From assembly GCA_023391835.1 (NCBI GenBank), contig JAEWAE010000009.1, forward strand, positions 1 through 43,799: a stretch of 43,799 bases of DNA, in the 5' to 3' direction. The notes under the pieces were generated by a model, which worked only from the letters and a program-made list of their open reading frames with translations, was not told the origin of the DNA and ran no database searches. A program made the translations under genes and the position numbers. Source of the DNA: Bacillota bacterium. Its GTDB lineage: Bacteria; Bacillota; Clostridia; Oscillospirales; Ethanoligenentaceae. Shown here piece by piece: positions 30,400-38,276 of the stretch (positions are counted from its first letter, which is position 1; each line of letters begins with the position of its first letter).

Positions 30400-31002
30400 T
30401 CACTCCGCCCCCATCGGCTGCGGAGAAAAAGGGTCATGCAAGGGGTCGGTATCCCACAGATACTCCATGGCGGACGCGATATGTACCGACCGGGACGCAC
30501 CGAACTGTTTGGCGACAAAGGCCAGGCACATGTCGATGCCGGCCGACACGCCCGAGGACGTATAAAACTTGCCGTCAATCGTCCAACGGGCCCGCTGCTG
30601 CCAATTCACCCGCCTGCCGCTTTCGACGGCCCAGCGTAACGCCCGCTTATTGGACGTGGCCTGACGGCCGTCCAGCAGCCCCGTCCGGGCCAGCAGGGCC
30701 GAGCCGGTGCAGACCGACAGGCAAAATGCCGCCTGCTCCGCCGCCGCCTTCAAAAAGCGCAGGAAATCTTCATTTTGCGCAAGCGGCCGGGTTCCCATGC
30801 CGCCGGGGATCAGAAGGGCGGCTCGGGGATTTAGCTCGCCAAGGGGCGTCGTCAGAATCCGCATGCCCTGGGCGCCGGTAATCGTCCCGCCCATGCGGGA
30901 ACTGTAAAATAGCCGGCAGTTTTTCAAATGGCCGAATACTTCCGCCGGGCCGAACACATCGAGCGACTCGAAGCCGTCGAACAAGAGAATATGGATATCC
31001 AA
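30400..31002 (-). CDS. DJ-1/PfpI-family protein (isonitrile hydratase-like)
   Basis: A 200-residue class I glutamine-amidotransferase-fold protein. FDGFESLDVFGPAEVFG near the N-terminus supplies the conserved Glu; the nucleophile elbow SVCTGSALLARTGLLDGRQAT (Cys near 105) follows. This arrangement resembles isonitrile hydratases and the amidotransferase-like domain of GlxA regulators, but there is no HTH domain here. The likely start is TTG at 31000-31002, seven bases after GGAAG; no ATG lies nearby in frame. The leader is unusually rich in hairpins. Substrate unknown. Confidence 0.8.
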   Translation of the reverse strand: MDIHILLFDGFESLDVFGPAEVFGHLKNCRLFYSSRMGGTITGAQGMRILTTPLGELNPRAALLIPGGMGTRPLAQNEDFLRFLKAAAEQAAFCLSVCTGSALLARTGLLDGRQATSNKRALRWAVESGRRVNWQQRARWTIDGKFYTSSGVSAGIDMCLAFVAKQFGASRSVHIASAMEYLWDTDPLHDPFSPQPMGAE

Positions 31003-31028
31003 AATGGTTCTTCCTTTCCCAATAAGCC

Positions 31029-31113
31029 CGGGCCGGCCGTTTGGCAGGCCCGGAATCCGCCTGCTGAGGCGGACATGGTTCTTGCAGCCGCCGACGGGGC
31101 AGGCTCCGTCGGC
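31029..31113 (-). other. hairpin-rich leader between diguanylate cyclase and DJ-1 genes
   Basis: Within the 178-base gap three perfect stems occur: CGGGCC/GGCCCG (31029-31034 with 31047-31052), CCGCCT/AGGCGG (31057-31062 with 31067-31072) and GCCGACGG/CCGTCGGC (31090-31097 with 31106-31113). None has a T-run. They would form consecutive helices in the DJ-1 mRNA leader. I cannot match them to a known riboswitch. Confidence 0.5.
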
Positions 31114-31180
31114 ACGTTGGCAAAACCCGTCGGGAACTGCACTCCCGGCAGGCTGAACGGGAACGATACGCGGCGGGTTT

Positions 31181-32104
31181 TTACTCCGCCCGGCCGGAGG
31201 ATGATGCTCCCGGCGCGGCAAGTGCCGTCCCCTTTTGTGGATGTTTGCTTGCGTACATTTTCCGATCGGCCCGGGTGATGAGCTCATCTGCCGTCAGTGA
31301 TTCTTCCATGGATGTTTCGACCCCGAAGGTAAGCCGTACCGGGAGCTGCGCGGCGCCTGAAAAGACTCGGAGCGCGCCGACGGATTCCCGAATGCGCCCG
31401 GCCACAAGAGCGGCGGCATCCTCCCCCGCATCGGGCAGACAGATGAGAAATTCATCCCCGCCATAGCGGGCGACCCAGTCGGTCGCCCGGCGGAGCGTAT
31501 GCTTGATGGCTTGGCCAACCGAACGGATGACAGTATCCCCCGCCGGATGGCCGTAGGTGTCGTTGATCCATTTCAAATTATCGATATCGGCAAAAATGAC
31601 CGTCAACGGCTGTCGGTTCACTTTAGCCAGCACAATTTCGGAAGGCAGCCGCTCATCCAGAAAACGGCGGTTGTATACGGTGGTCAGATGATCCCGCACC
31701 AGCCTGTCGTTAAAATCCCGAATGAGCTGGGCAAACGGCTTGCCGAAGGCATACTCCCCCTCGCCGAGAAACACGGCGTCGGTGGCGTTGCGCAGCATTT
31801 CCAACACGACCGGCCTTTCGGCTGAATCGATGGGCATGGCCGTCACGATCATTACGGCACGGGGCGACTTTTCAAGCTTATAAAACGTCTGCTTTTCTCG
31901 GTAAGCGCGGATCGATATGCAGTTGTCGCATATGACGCCGCGTCCCCAATAAGCGTGACAGATATCGTGTGTTTCCGACACGTGGCTGTCGCGGCACTCC
32001 AGCACCCGTTTTTCCCTCGGGTCCACCAACCGGACGATATCATACATTTTATTGAAAAAGGCCAAATGAGTCTCAAGCCTTTGCAGTGTGATCGGTTCCG
32101 GCAT
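31181..32104 (-). CDS. diguanylate cyclase (GGDEF) with Cys-rich N-terminal sensor region
   Basis: A 307-residue cytoplasmic protein. Residues 1-130 form a PAS-like region with cysteines 37, 49, 59 and 62 (the last two in CDNC) and His 46, a set that could bind metal or sense redox state. The GGDEF domain (about 135-300) is intact: FADIDNLKWIND (metal-binding Asp), YGGDEF with GGDEF at 215-219, and an inhibitory I-site RATD (206-209) five residues ahead. It should make cyclic di-GMP from two GTP with product inhibition. ATG at 32102-32104 is preferred because GGGGTG precedes it by six bases. No effector or phosphodiesterase is adjacent. Confidence 0.9.
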   Translation of the reverse strand: MPEPITLQRLETHLAFFNKMYDIVRLVDPREKRVLECRDSHVSETHDICHAYWGRGVICDNCISIRAYREKQTFYKLEKSPRAVMIVTAMPIDSAERPVVLEMLRNATDAVFLGEGEYAFGKPFAQLIRDFNDRLVRDHLTTVYNRRFLDERLPSEIVLAKVNRQPLTVIFADIDNLKWINDTYGHPAGDTVIRSVGQAIKHTLRRATDWVARYGGDEFLICLPDAGEDAAALVAGRIRESVGALRVFSGAAQLPVRLTFGVETSMEESLTADELITRADRKMYASKHPQKGTALAAPGASSSGRAE

Positions 32105-32124
32105 TTGTGTCACCCCAGACTTTG

Positions 32125-32153
32125 ATTATAAGCGAAAAGTGGGGAAGTGTCAA
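32125..32153 (-). promoter_or_regulatory. consensus promoter of the diguanylate cyclase gene
   Basis: On the minus strand TTGACA (32148-32153) and TATAAT (32125-32130), both perfect, with a 17-bp spacer. Confidence 0.85.
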
Positions 32154-32177
32154 TTATCCTCCGGCCGTCGGATGCAC

Positions 32178-32211
32178 AAAAAGGCCGTGGGAAACAAGTG
32201 TTCCCACGGCC
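32178..32211 (-). terminator. terminator of the TetR-MMPL-heptad-repeat operon
   Basis: On the minus strand GGCCGTGGGAA/TTCCCACGGCC (32183-32193 with 32201-32211, loop of seven) is followed by a five-T run (32178-32182). Confidence 0.9.
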
Positions 32212-32229
32212 CTGCAGTCTGCCCACGCC

Positions 32230-34677
32230 TCAGTTGGCGCGGAAAAGATTTTGAAACCAGTCGGCGATTTTCTGCCATACGCTCCGGCTCTTGGTCGCAG
32301 TGCCCGCGGTGCCGGCCGTGCTCTGGACTGCGGGTTTGATCTCATCCGTTTTGACGATGAATTTCACACTGGAAGAAATGCCGTCGCCGGTGCCGGCGAA
32401 GCTCGTATACTGATCCGCAAGCTGGATCATTTCGTCCTTGACGGAAAGCGCCTGGCTCATTTTGTCGGTGTCGAGGCTCTGGAGCGGGCTCAGGCCCTGA
32501 TCCCAGAACTGGCCCATACCGCTTTGCAGTGCGGCAGTACCGTCGGTCAGCTGTTTCGCACTGGAATTGAGCGTGGAAGAACCGCTTTGAATGGTGGCAA
32601 GCCCGGTGCGGAACTGCCCCAACGCATTGGTCAGACTGCCGATGCCGTTTTGCAGCGACGTCAGCCCCGATGCACCGGAAGCGAGCGTTTGAGCCCCGGT
32701 CGAAAGCTGCTGGGCACCTGCGGCAAGAGCCGCCACGCTGTCATAAAGCGTTCCGTTCGGCGAGACTTGCGCGTTAAGGGAAGACGCGCCACCAGACAAT
32801 TTTTGGGCACCATCACGCATCTGATTTACGTAACCCAACATACTGCTAGTCTGATTGTTGAGATTTTTCATAATACTGTTAAGGTTCGTCTGCAGCCCAC
32901 TAACAATGGTTTGAGAAAGCCCAGCCCCAGTCGAAACCACATTTTCGCCGTTCAGTGTATTAACATTCTGGTCGGCCAACGTTTTGACTGCCGCCTGATG
33001 CGCGGCATCGTCAAGACCGGCACTTTTAAGATACGCCTGAACAGACGTATTGCTTATGTCGAACTGATAGGCTTGTTTGAAAGAATTCACAAACTCCGTC
33101 AGCTGCGATTTTTGGGCATCCGGAGTGGATGCTGCCGTCTGAAGTGCGCTGTCATTTGCCACCGTATAAAGGATGTCATACAAGCTGACGGCACCGTCCG
33201 CCATGCCTTTCACACTGCTGATTTCATCGCTGCTTTTCCCGCTGCCGGGCATGGCATATAAAGTATACTGCAAAACCGCCAAATCTGCTTGACTCTTAAT
33301 ACTCTGCAATACGGCAGAAGTGGAATTAGCAGAAGAAGTTACCCCCAGCAGAGTCTGTGCCAAGCTTAGAAGCATACTGTTGGCATATTGGGTATACGTC
33401 ATAATCCCAGAGCTTAACTGGTCAAGCCCTTTTGTCATCGACTCCTGAGTTGACGTATCTTTTTGTGACGCCGTTATTTGCTGACTGAGCGAATCCAGCC
33501 CCGCATACAGCGTTGCCAAATTTTCAGACAGGGCGCTTGTGCCACTCCTCAACTCCGAATTGGAATTTTGGAACTGCTCCATCAGCTCCCCCAGACCGCC
33601 GGAAACCTGCCCCGCACCGGAGGCCACGCTTTGGGTGCCGCTGATGAGCTGCGAAATGCCGTTACCGCTGCCGTTGACCGAGCCGTTGAGGGTGTCGGCC
33701 CCTGCGACGATCTGGTCGAACGAGGAACCGGCGGTGGTGATACCCTCGAACAGTTGGCCGACGCCGCCGGCAAAGGCCTGCTCGCCGGCGTTGAGCGTGC
33801 CGGTGGCGTCTTTGAGCTCAAGCCCCGCGTTGATGAGCTGGGTAAGCTTGCCGCTCAGGTCGCTGAGGTTGGAAGTGTTTTTCAGACTGTCCATATCCGG
33901 CACGGGGGTGGCAATCATCATCACGGGGCCGAGAGTGAAATCTTTGACGTCGGCAGTCACGTCCAGCTCGTCGGGCAGATTCAGCGAGCTCAGATCCAGC
34001 ATGCCGAAGCTCTCTTTGAGACCCGGGAAGCCGATGAAGCTCACGGCCTGGTTGCTGCCGTCGCTGACGACCTTGCCGAAGTTGGTGGTCACGTTGGAAA
34101 AATACTTGGCGGGCAGATTGAAGGCCGCTACGCAGGCGAAGGGCGTATACACCGTCCGATTCTGCCCGCCTATGCTGACCAGATGGCCGTCGTGATTCTG
34201 GAAGGTGATTTTCAGCTCGAATTTGCCGGATTTGCCCGCCAGGTCGGAGGGCGAGACAGGCTTGCCATCCAGATAATAGGCCAGCGTCATGGAAACGGGA
34301 GTCTGCTTTTCCGTTTTGCCCTGATAATACAAGTCGCTGCCGCTGAGATTCCATGTGACGGTGTTGCCGCTGATCTGGGGCTTTTCGTTCCCCTTGACGT
34401 TGGCGATATTTTCAAGATCCGACCGGTCGACGACCACGGCACCCGACGTGCTGTCGTGAAGCCAGTCGCTGACCGTCTCTTTCTCGGTTTTGCCGGTGGC
34501 GTCGACGTTGACATAGACCGACTCACTCTTGGTGGCTGTGCCCTCGGTGGCGGCGGCCTTCGCTTTCGGCACTCCCTCCCCCATCGACACCGCGGGAACA
34601 AGCACCGCGATGGCGGTCGTCACGCCGACCGCTTTGACGATTTTTTTCTGTACATTCCGATGACTGTTTGATTTCAT
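32230..34677 (-). CDS. exported LxxG heptad-repeat protein, partner of an MMPL exporter
   Basis: An 815-residue secreted or surface protein. It has a signal peptide (basic start, hydrophobic AVGVTTAIAVLVPAV, end near AKA at about 40), a beta-rich N-terminal region (about 50-260), and a long helical part full of Leu/Ala-x-x-Gly heptads such as LISGTQSVASGAGQVSGGL and LSTGAQTLASGASGLTSL. The C-terminus (KIADWFQNLF) is amphipathic, with no membrane segment. Similar repeats occur in YhgE/Pip proteins next to MMPL exporters. The stretch encoded by about 32,820-33,540 is clearly AT-richer than the rest. AAGGAGGT precedes the ATG. Likely works with the MMPL protein; precise role unknown. Confidence 0.75.
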   Translation of the reverse strand: MKSNSHRNVQKKIVKAVGVTTAIAVLVPAVSMGEGVPKAKAAATEGTATKSESVYVNVDATGKTEKETVSDWLHDSTSGAVVVDRSDLENIANVKGNEKPQISGNTVTWNLSGSDLYYQGKTEKQTPVSMTLAYYLDGKPVSPSDLAGKSGKFELKITFQNHDGHLVSIGGQNRTVYTPFACVAAFNLPAKYFSNVTTNFGKVVSDGSNQAVSFIGFPGLKESFGMLDLSSLNLPDELDVTADVKDFTLGPVMMIATPVPDMDSLKNTSNLSDLSGKLTQLINAGLELKDATGTLNAGEQAFAGGVGQLFEGITTAGSSFDQIVAGADTLNGSVNGSGNGISQLISGTQSVASGAGQVSGGLGELMEQFQNSNSELRSGTSALSENLATLYAGLDSLSQQITASQKDTSTQESMTKGLDQLSSGIMTYTQYANSMLLSLAQTLLGVTSSANSTSAVLQSIKSQADLAVLQYTLYAMPGSGKSSDEISSVKGMADGAVSLYDILYTVANDSALQTAASTPDAQKSQLTEFVNSFKQAYQFDISNTSVQAYLKSAGLDDAAHQAAVKTLADQNVNTLNGENVVSTGAGLSQTIVSGLQTNLNSIMKNLNNQTSSMLGYVNQMRDGAQKLSGGASSLNAQVSPNGTLYDSVAALAAGAQQLSTGAQTLASGASGLTSLQNGIGSLTNALGQFRTGLATIQSGSSTLNSSAKQLTDGTAALQSGMGQFWDQGLSPLQSLDTDKMSQALSVKDEMIQLADQYTSFAGTGDGISSSVKFIVKTDEIKPAVQSTAGTAGTATKSRSVWQKIADWFQNLFRAN

Positions 34678-34701
34678 AGGATAAAACCTCCTTCGATCGG
34701 T

Positions 34702-36813
34702 TCAATCGATGTCTTCCGCATTTTCATGGGTGGCCGCGGCGCGGGGCTTATGTTTCCAGAAAAAGCTGGTGTGCTCGAGCACGGGCTCGAAAAGCATCAG
34801 CAGGCCCGGCACGATCAGCACGATCACCGCCGTGCTGATCAGTGCGCCGCGTGCAATCAGCAGCGTCAGACTCTTGATCAGACTGATGGTGGAGACCAGA
34901 TACACCCCGAAAGTCGCGCCGAAAAAGGTCAGCGCGCTGGTGAGGATGGAGCGGGTGGAATGGCGCACGGCAATGCGCATGGCCTCCTGCTTGGTCTCGC
35001 CGTTGCGGATATGCTCCCGGTAGGAGCTGGAAAGCAGGATGGCGTAATCCACCGTGGCCGCCAACTGGATGCAGCCGATGACGATGGAGGCGATGAACGG
35101 GATGACGCTGCCCGTATAATACGGGATGCCCATGTTGATAAAAATGGCCAGCTCGATGGCGCACACCAGGACGATCGGCAGCGACAGCGATGTGAACATG
35201 ATGAGAATGACGGCCAACACCACGGCAATCGAAACCACGTCGACGTTTTTGATGTCGGTCTTGCAGATCTGGATCAGATCGTTTGTGAGCGCGCCCTCAC
35301 CGGTGATCATGCCCTTGGCATCGTATTTCTTCACGATGGCGTTCATTTGGGAAAGCTGGCTTTTTATCTCGTCGCTGGCGGACGCATAGCTCGAATTCAC
35401 CAGCACGATTTTGTACCCGGCTTTTTGGGTCATGTCGGTGATGCTCTGGGGCAGCACCGACTCGGGAATGCCCGGGCCGAGAATATCGTCGGTGCCGATT
35501 ACCTTGTTGATGCCCGGCACCGACTGGAGTTCGTCTTCCATGGCACCGAGCTTATAGGCCGGCACCGAATCGTGCACCAGTACCATATGGGTCGTCGCCA
35601 TGTTGAAATCCTTTTTGAGCACGTTGAGCGAAACGACCGATTTCATGTTGGAAGGCAGGGATTGTTCCAGGTTGTAATAGACCTTGGCGTTGGCCTGGCC
35701 AAACCAGGCCGGAATCAGAAGCACCAGCCCCAAAACGAGCAGCCAGCCGCTCCGTTTGACCACAAAATTTGCCAGATGCTGGAACGACGGCAGGATAGTC
35801 GGGTGACGGAAGCGGTGAATGGGCTTATTGCACACCAGCAGCAGCGACGGCAGGATGGTAAAAGTGCAGATGACGCTTAAAAAGACGCCCTTTGCCATTA
35901 CAAAGCCGATATCCCGGCCGATGCCCAGCCGCATGATGCCCAGTGACAGGAAACCGCAGGTGGTGGCAAGCCCCGAACCGAAGACCGCGGTAAAGGAATT
36001 GGCAATGGCGCTGGCCATGGCCTGCTCCTTATCGGGATTACGCAGCAACTCGCGCTCGTAACGGTTATATAGGAAGATGGCAAAGTCCATCGTCACGCCA
36101 AGCTGCAGCACGGCTGCCAAGGCCTTGGTTATGTAGGATATTTCGCCGAAGATGACATTGGTGCCGAAATTGTAGAGGATAGCCATGCCGATGGAAACCA
36201 GAAACAGCGGCGGCACCAGCCAGGAATTGATGGTCAGCCCCATAATGCCCAGGGCGATGATCACCGCAATGATCACATATCGGGGTGTTTCGACGTTGGC
36301 CAGGTCGACCGTATCCTTGACGATGGCGGACATGCCGCTGAGGTAGCACTGCTTATTTAGCAGCTTGCGGATGGATGCGATCGCCTTCTGGGTCTGGGTG
36401 GAGGACGCGCTGCCCTGGAATTGAATGAGCATCAGCGTGGAATCACCGTTTTGGAACACGGAACTCACGCTGTCGGGCAGGATGGAATCCGGGATGGCGA
36501 TATCTTTGATGTCGTCTTTCCAGATCACACGCTCGACGCCCTTGACGCCCGCGATGCTCTTTTTGATGGTGGAGGCGTCTTTATCCGGCATGCCCCGGAT
36601 GACAAGCATGCCGGTGGCGGCGTCGGAAAAATCCTTATCCAGCACGTGCTCCCCTTCCACCGAATCAATGCCGCCCGGCAGATAAGAAAGCAGGTCGTAG
36701 TTTACCTGGGTCTTGACAAACCCGATGCAGGCGGGGAACAGCAGCAGAATGCCGATGATCAGGATGACGACACGGTGCCGGGCAATGAATAAGCCGAATT
36801 TCTGCATAGACAT
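34702..36813 (-). CDS. MMPL/RND-family membrane transporter
   Basis: A 703-residue protein with two repeats, each one TM helix, a large extracytoplasmic domain and five further TM helices. TM4-like segments contain TMDFAIFLYNRYERE (first half) and TVDYAILLSSSYREH (second half), whose Asp residues are expected to carry protons in RND pumps. Clostridial MMPL proteins move lipids, glycolipids or hydrophobic drugs. Its ATG (36811-36813) lies 12 bases after the tetR stop, and 24 bases separate it from the heptad-repeat gene, so all three form one operon under TetR control. Substrate unknown. Confidence 0.9.
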   Translation of the reverse strand: MSMQKFGLFIARHRVVILIIGILLLFPACIGFVKTQVNYDLLSYLPGGIDSVEGEHVLDKDFSDAATGMLVIRGMPDKDASTIKKSIAGVKGVERVIWKDDIKDIAIPDSILPDSVSSVFQNGDSTLMLIQFQGSASSTQTQKAIASIRKLLNKQCYLSGMSAIVKDTVDLANVETPRYVIIAVIIALGIMGLTINSWLVPPLFLVSIGMAILYNFGTNVIFGEISYITKALAAVLQLGVTMDFAIFLYNRYERELLRNPDKEQAMASAIANSFTAVFGSGLATTCGFLSLGIMRLGIGRDIGFVMAKGVFLSVICTFTILPSLLLVCNKPIHRFRHPTILPSFQHLANFVVKRSGWLLVLGLVLLIPAWFGQANAKVYYNLEQSLPSNMKSVVSLNVLKKDFNMATTHMVLVHDSVPAYKLGAMEDELQSVPGINKVIGTDDILGPGIPESVLPQSITDMTQKAGYKIVLVNSSYASASDEIKSQLSQMNAIVKKYDAKGMITGEGALTNDLIQICKTDIKNVDVVSIAVVLAVILIMFTSLSLPIVLVCAIELAIFINMGIPYYTGSVIPFIASIVIGCIQLAATVDYAILLSSSYREHIRNGETKQEAMRIAVRHSTRSILTSALTFFGATFGVYLVSTISLIKSLTLLIARGALISTAVIVLIVPGLLMLFEPVLEHTSFFWKHKPRAAATHENAEDID

Positions 36814-36825
36814 CTTCTTCTTTCG

Positions 36826-37416
36826 TCAGGAAAGTATTTTGCGAATGGTCTTGAGAAGCATGGGCTTGATTTGGGTGATCGGGGCCGGCTCTTCATAGAT
36901 GATCGAGCTGTAACACACCGAGCCCGTCATTTCCAGCAGGAGAAAAAGCAGGTACGATGATTCCGTCCCGCTGTAATCGCTGCAGCGGATGTCGCGGTTG
37001 AATTCTTCCACAACCCGGCGCAGCTCCACGCCCCGGACGGGGTCGCCGATCACTTTCTGATAGAGGCCGAAGGAAAGGTTTTTGTGGATCAGCCGCATCA
37101 GCAGCTTATCCTGCGCCAGATGGTCGATGAGATACCCGGCAAAGCCGGCCGCTTCGTCGATGGGGTCGGCAAACGAACGGGCGCGCGCATCCATAATCGC
37201 GTCGCGCAGCAGCGCGGAGGTCTTGCGGATGATAATCATATCCCGGATATCGTATTTGTCTTTGAAATACAGATAAAACGTCCCTTTTGCCACGCCCGCC
37301 TGTTTGACAATCTCGTCAATGGTCGTGCGGTTCACCCCCATTTTGGTAAAAAGGTCGAATGCGGCATCCAGGAGGGCGTTTTCCTTCATCATTTTGCGAT
37401 CCAGCCGTGCGGTCAA
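36826..37416 (-). CDS. TetR-family transcriptional regulator
   Basis: About 196 residues. The N-terminal helix-turn-helix runs LLDAAFDLFTKMGVNRTTIDEIVKQAGVAKGTFYLYFKDKYDI (conserved FYLYFKDK after the recognition helix). The ligand-binding C-terminal half is variable, rich in hydrophobic residues. It probably represses the operon it heads until a hydrophobic ligand arrives. TTG at 37414-37416 is favoured because AGGTG is six bases upstream; GTG at 37423-37425 is possible. A palindromic operator overlaps its promoter. Confidence 0.9.
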   Translation of the reverse strand: MTARLDRKMMKENALLDAAFDLFTKMGVNRTTIDEIVKQAGVAKGTFYLYFKDKYDIRDMIIIRKTSALLRDAIMDARARSFADPIDEAAGFAGYLIDHLAQDKLLMRLIHKNLSFGLYQKVIGDPVRGVELRRVVEEFNRDIRCSDYSGTESSYLLFLLLEMTGSVCYSSIIYEEPAPITQIKPMLLKTIRKILS

Positions 37417-37491
37417 CTCAGACACCTGCTTTTCTGTTTTTTCCGGTATGAGCGTTCAGTCCAGGCTGCGCACGGCGTAACCGGCGCAAAT

Positions 37492-37506
37492 ATGACCATC
37501 GGTCAT
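37492..37506. promoter_or_regulatory. candidate TetR operator palindrome
   Basis: ATGACC-ATC-GGTCAT is a perfect 15-bp palindrome just downstream of the tetR -10 box. A third half-site, AATGACCG (37525-37532), lies between -35 and -10 and forms an inverted pair with CGGTCATT (37500-37507). Confidence 0.7.
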
Positions 37507-37511
37507 TTTTT

Positions 37512-37540
37512 AGTATACAAAAATAATGACCGTTAGTCAA
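37512..37540 (-). promoter_or_regulatory. tetR operon promoter
   Basis: On the minus strand TTGACT (37535-37540) and TATACT (37512-37517), spacer 17 bp, enclosed by ATGACC/GGTCAT half-sites. Confidence 0.8.
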
Positions 37541-37622
37541 TTATCAGGCTGCACAAATCGGAGGAAACACGCGGGAATATTCTGGCGCATATTTTTCATG
37601 TGGCAGCCTGGTCGGCGGCGCC

Positions 37623-37679
37623 GAAACCGGTCGGCGGCACTTTTTGACCGGTCACCCGCTTGAGCAAACCGGATAGCGG
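37623..37679 (+). promoter_or_regulatory. three ACCGG direct repeats at 21-bp period (candidate LytTR sites)
   Basis: ACCGG begins at 37626, 37647 and 37668, exactly 21 bp apart. Copies 1 and 3 share more (AAACCGG, then GCGG). LytTR regulators usually bind two or more 9-bp direct repeats about two helical turns apart, upstream of a poor -35, and the last copy here ends eight bases before the -35 of the LytTR gene. Confidence 0.55.
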
Positions 37680-37686
37680 AATCCCC

Positions 37687-37715
37687 TTTTCACGCGGCGC
37701 AAAAGCCGCTATACT
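37687..37715 (+). promoter_or_regulatory. promoter of the LytTR/LiaF-like operon
   Basis: TATACT (37710-37715) with a weak -35 TTTTCA (37687-37692) and a 17-bp spacer that holds a GCGGC/GCCGC inverted repeat. The poor -35 fits a promoter needing an activator. Confidence 0.6.
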
Positions 37716-37737
37716 GATAACTGCAAGAGGTGATCGC

Positions 37738-38202
37738 ATGAAGGTTCGCATCGAGGTGGCCGACGGCCTGTCGGAAGACGAAGTGCTCATCCGCTGTGGC
37801 CAGGTGGACGAGTCAATCCGGAAACTTTACCGGCTGCTGCTCGAGCAGACAAAAGGGAACCCCCAAATCACCTTTTACAAGCAGAATCAGGAATTCTATT
37901 TTCCGCTGGACGACGTGCTGTTTTTTGAGACATCCGGGGAGCATGTGTATGCCCATACGGCGGACGACGCATTTTTGATCCGCAACCGGCTGTACGAGCT
38001 GGAACAGCTGCTGCCCATCACATTCGTGCGGGCGGCGAAATCCACCATCGTCAATATACGGCGGATCTATTCGGTCACGAAAAATCTTACTTCGTCGAGC
38101 CGAATCCAGTTTGTGGGAAGCCTGAAAGAAGTGTACGCCTCCCGTTACTATTACCGGGAGCTGCAGCGGAGGCTCCAGGAAAGGAGCCGTCTGGAAGAAT
38201 AA
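37738..38202 (+). CDS. LytTR-domain DNA-binding regulator without receiver domain
   Basis: A 154-residue protein. Residues 1-55 form a small N-terminal part (RIEVADGLSEDEVLIRC, typical of this short class); residues 56-150 are a LytTR domain with ITFYKQNQEFYFPLDDVLFFE, HTADDAFLIRNRLYELEQLL, FVRAAKSTIVNIRRI and LKEVYASRYYYRELQRRL. No phosphoreceiver domain is present, so activity is not under a normal two-component kinase. In streptococcal LytTR regulatory systems such short regulators are held back by a membrane protein encoded next to them, and here a LiaF-like membrane protein follows 74 bases later. AGAGGTG precedes the ATG. Confidence 0.88.
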   Translation: MKVRIEVADGLSEDEVLIRCGQVDESIRKLYRLLLEQTKGNPQITFYKQNQEFYFPLDDVLFFETSGEHVYAHTADDAFLIRNRLYELEQLLPITFVRAAKSTIVNIRRIYSVTKNLTSSSRIQFVGSLKEVYASRYYYRELQRRLQERSRLEE

Positions 38203-38276
38203 GCCTTCCGGCACAATCCGCCATATAAGCCGGGCGCGGGATGCGTGCCGGTTCCGATCGAAAGGATGGTCATACA

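Noticed and set aside
33478..34671. 397-codon plus-strand frame opposite the heptad-repeat gene
   Set aside because: Mirror of a repetitive GC-rich gene; no start signal and no known domain.
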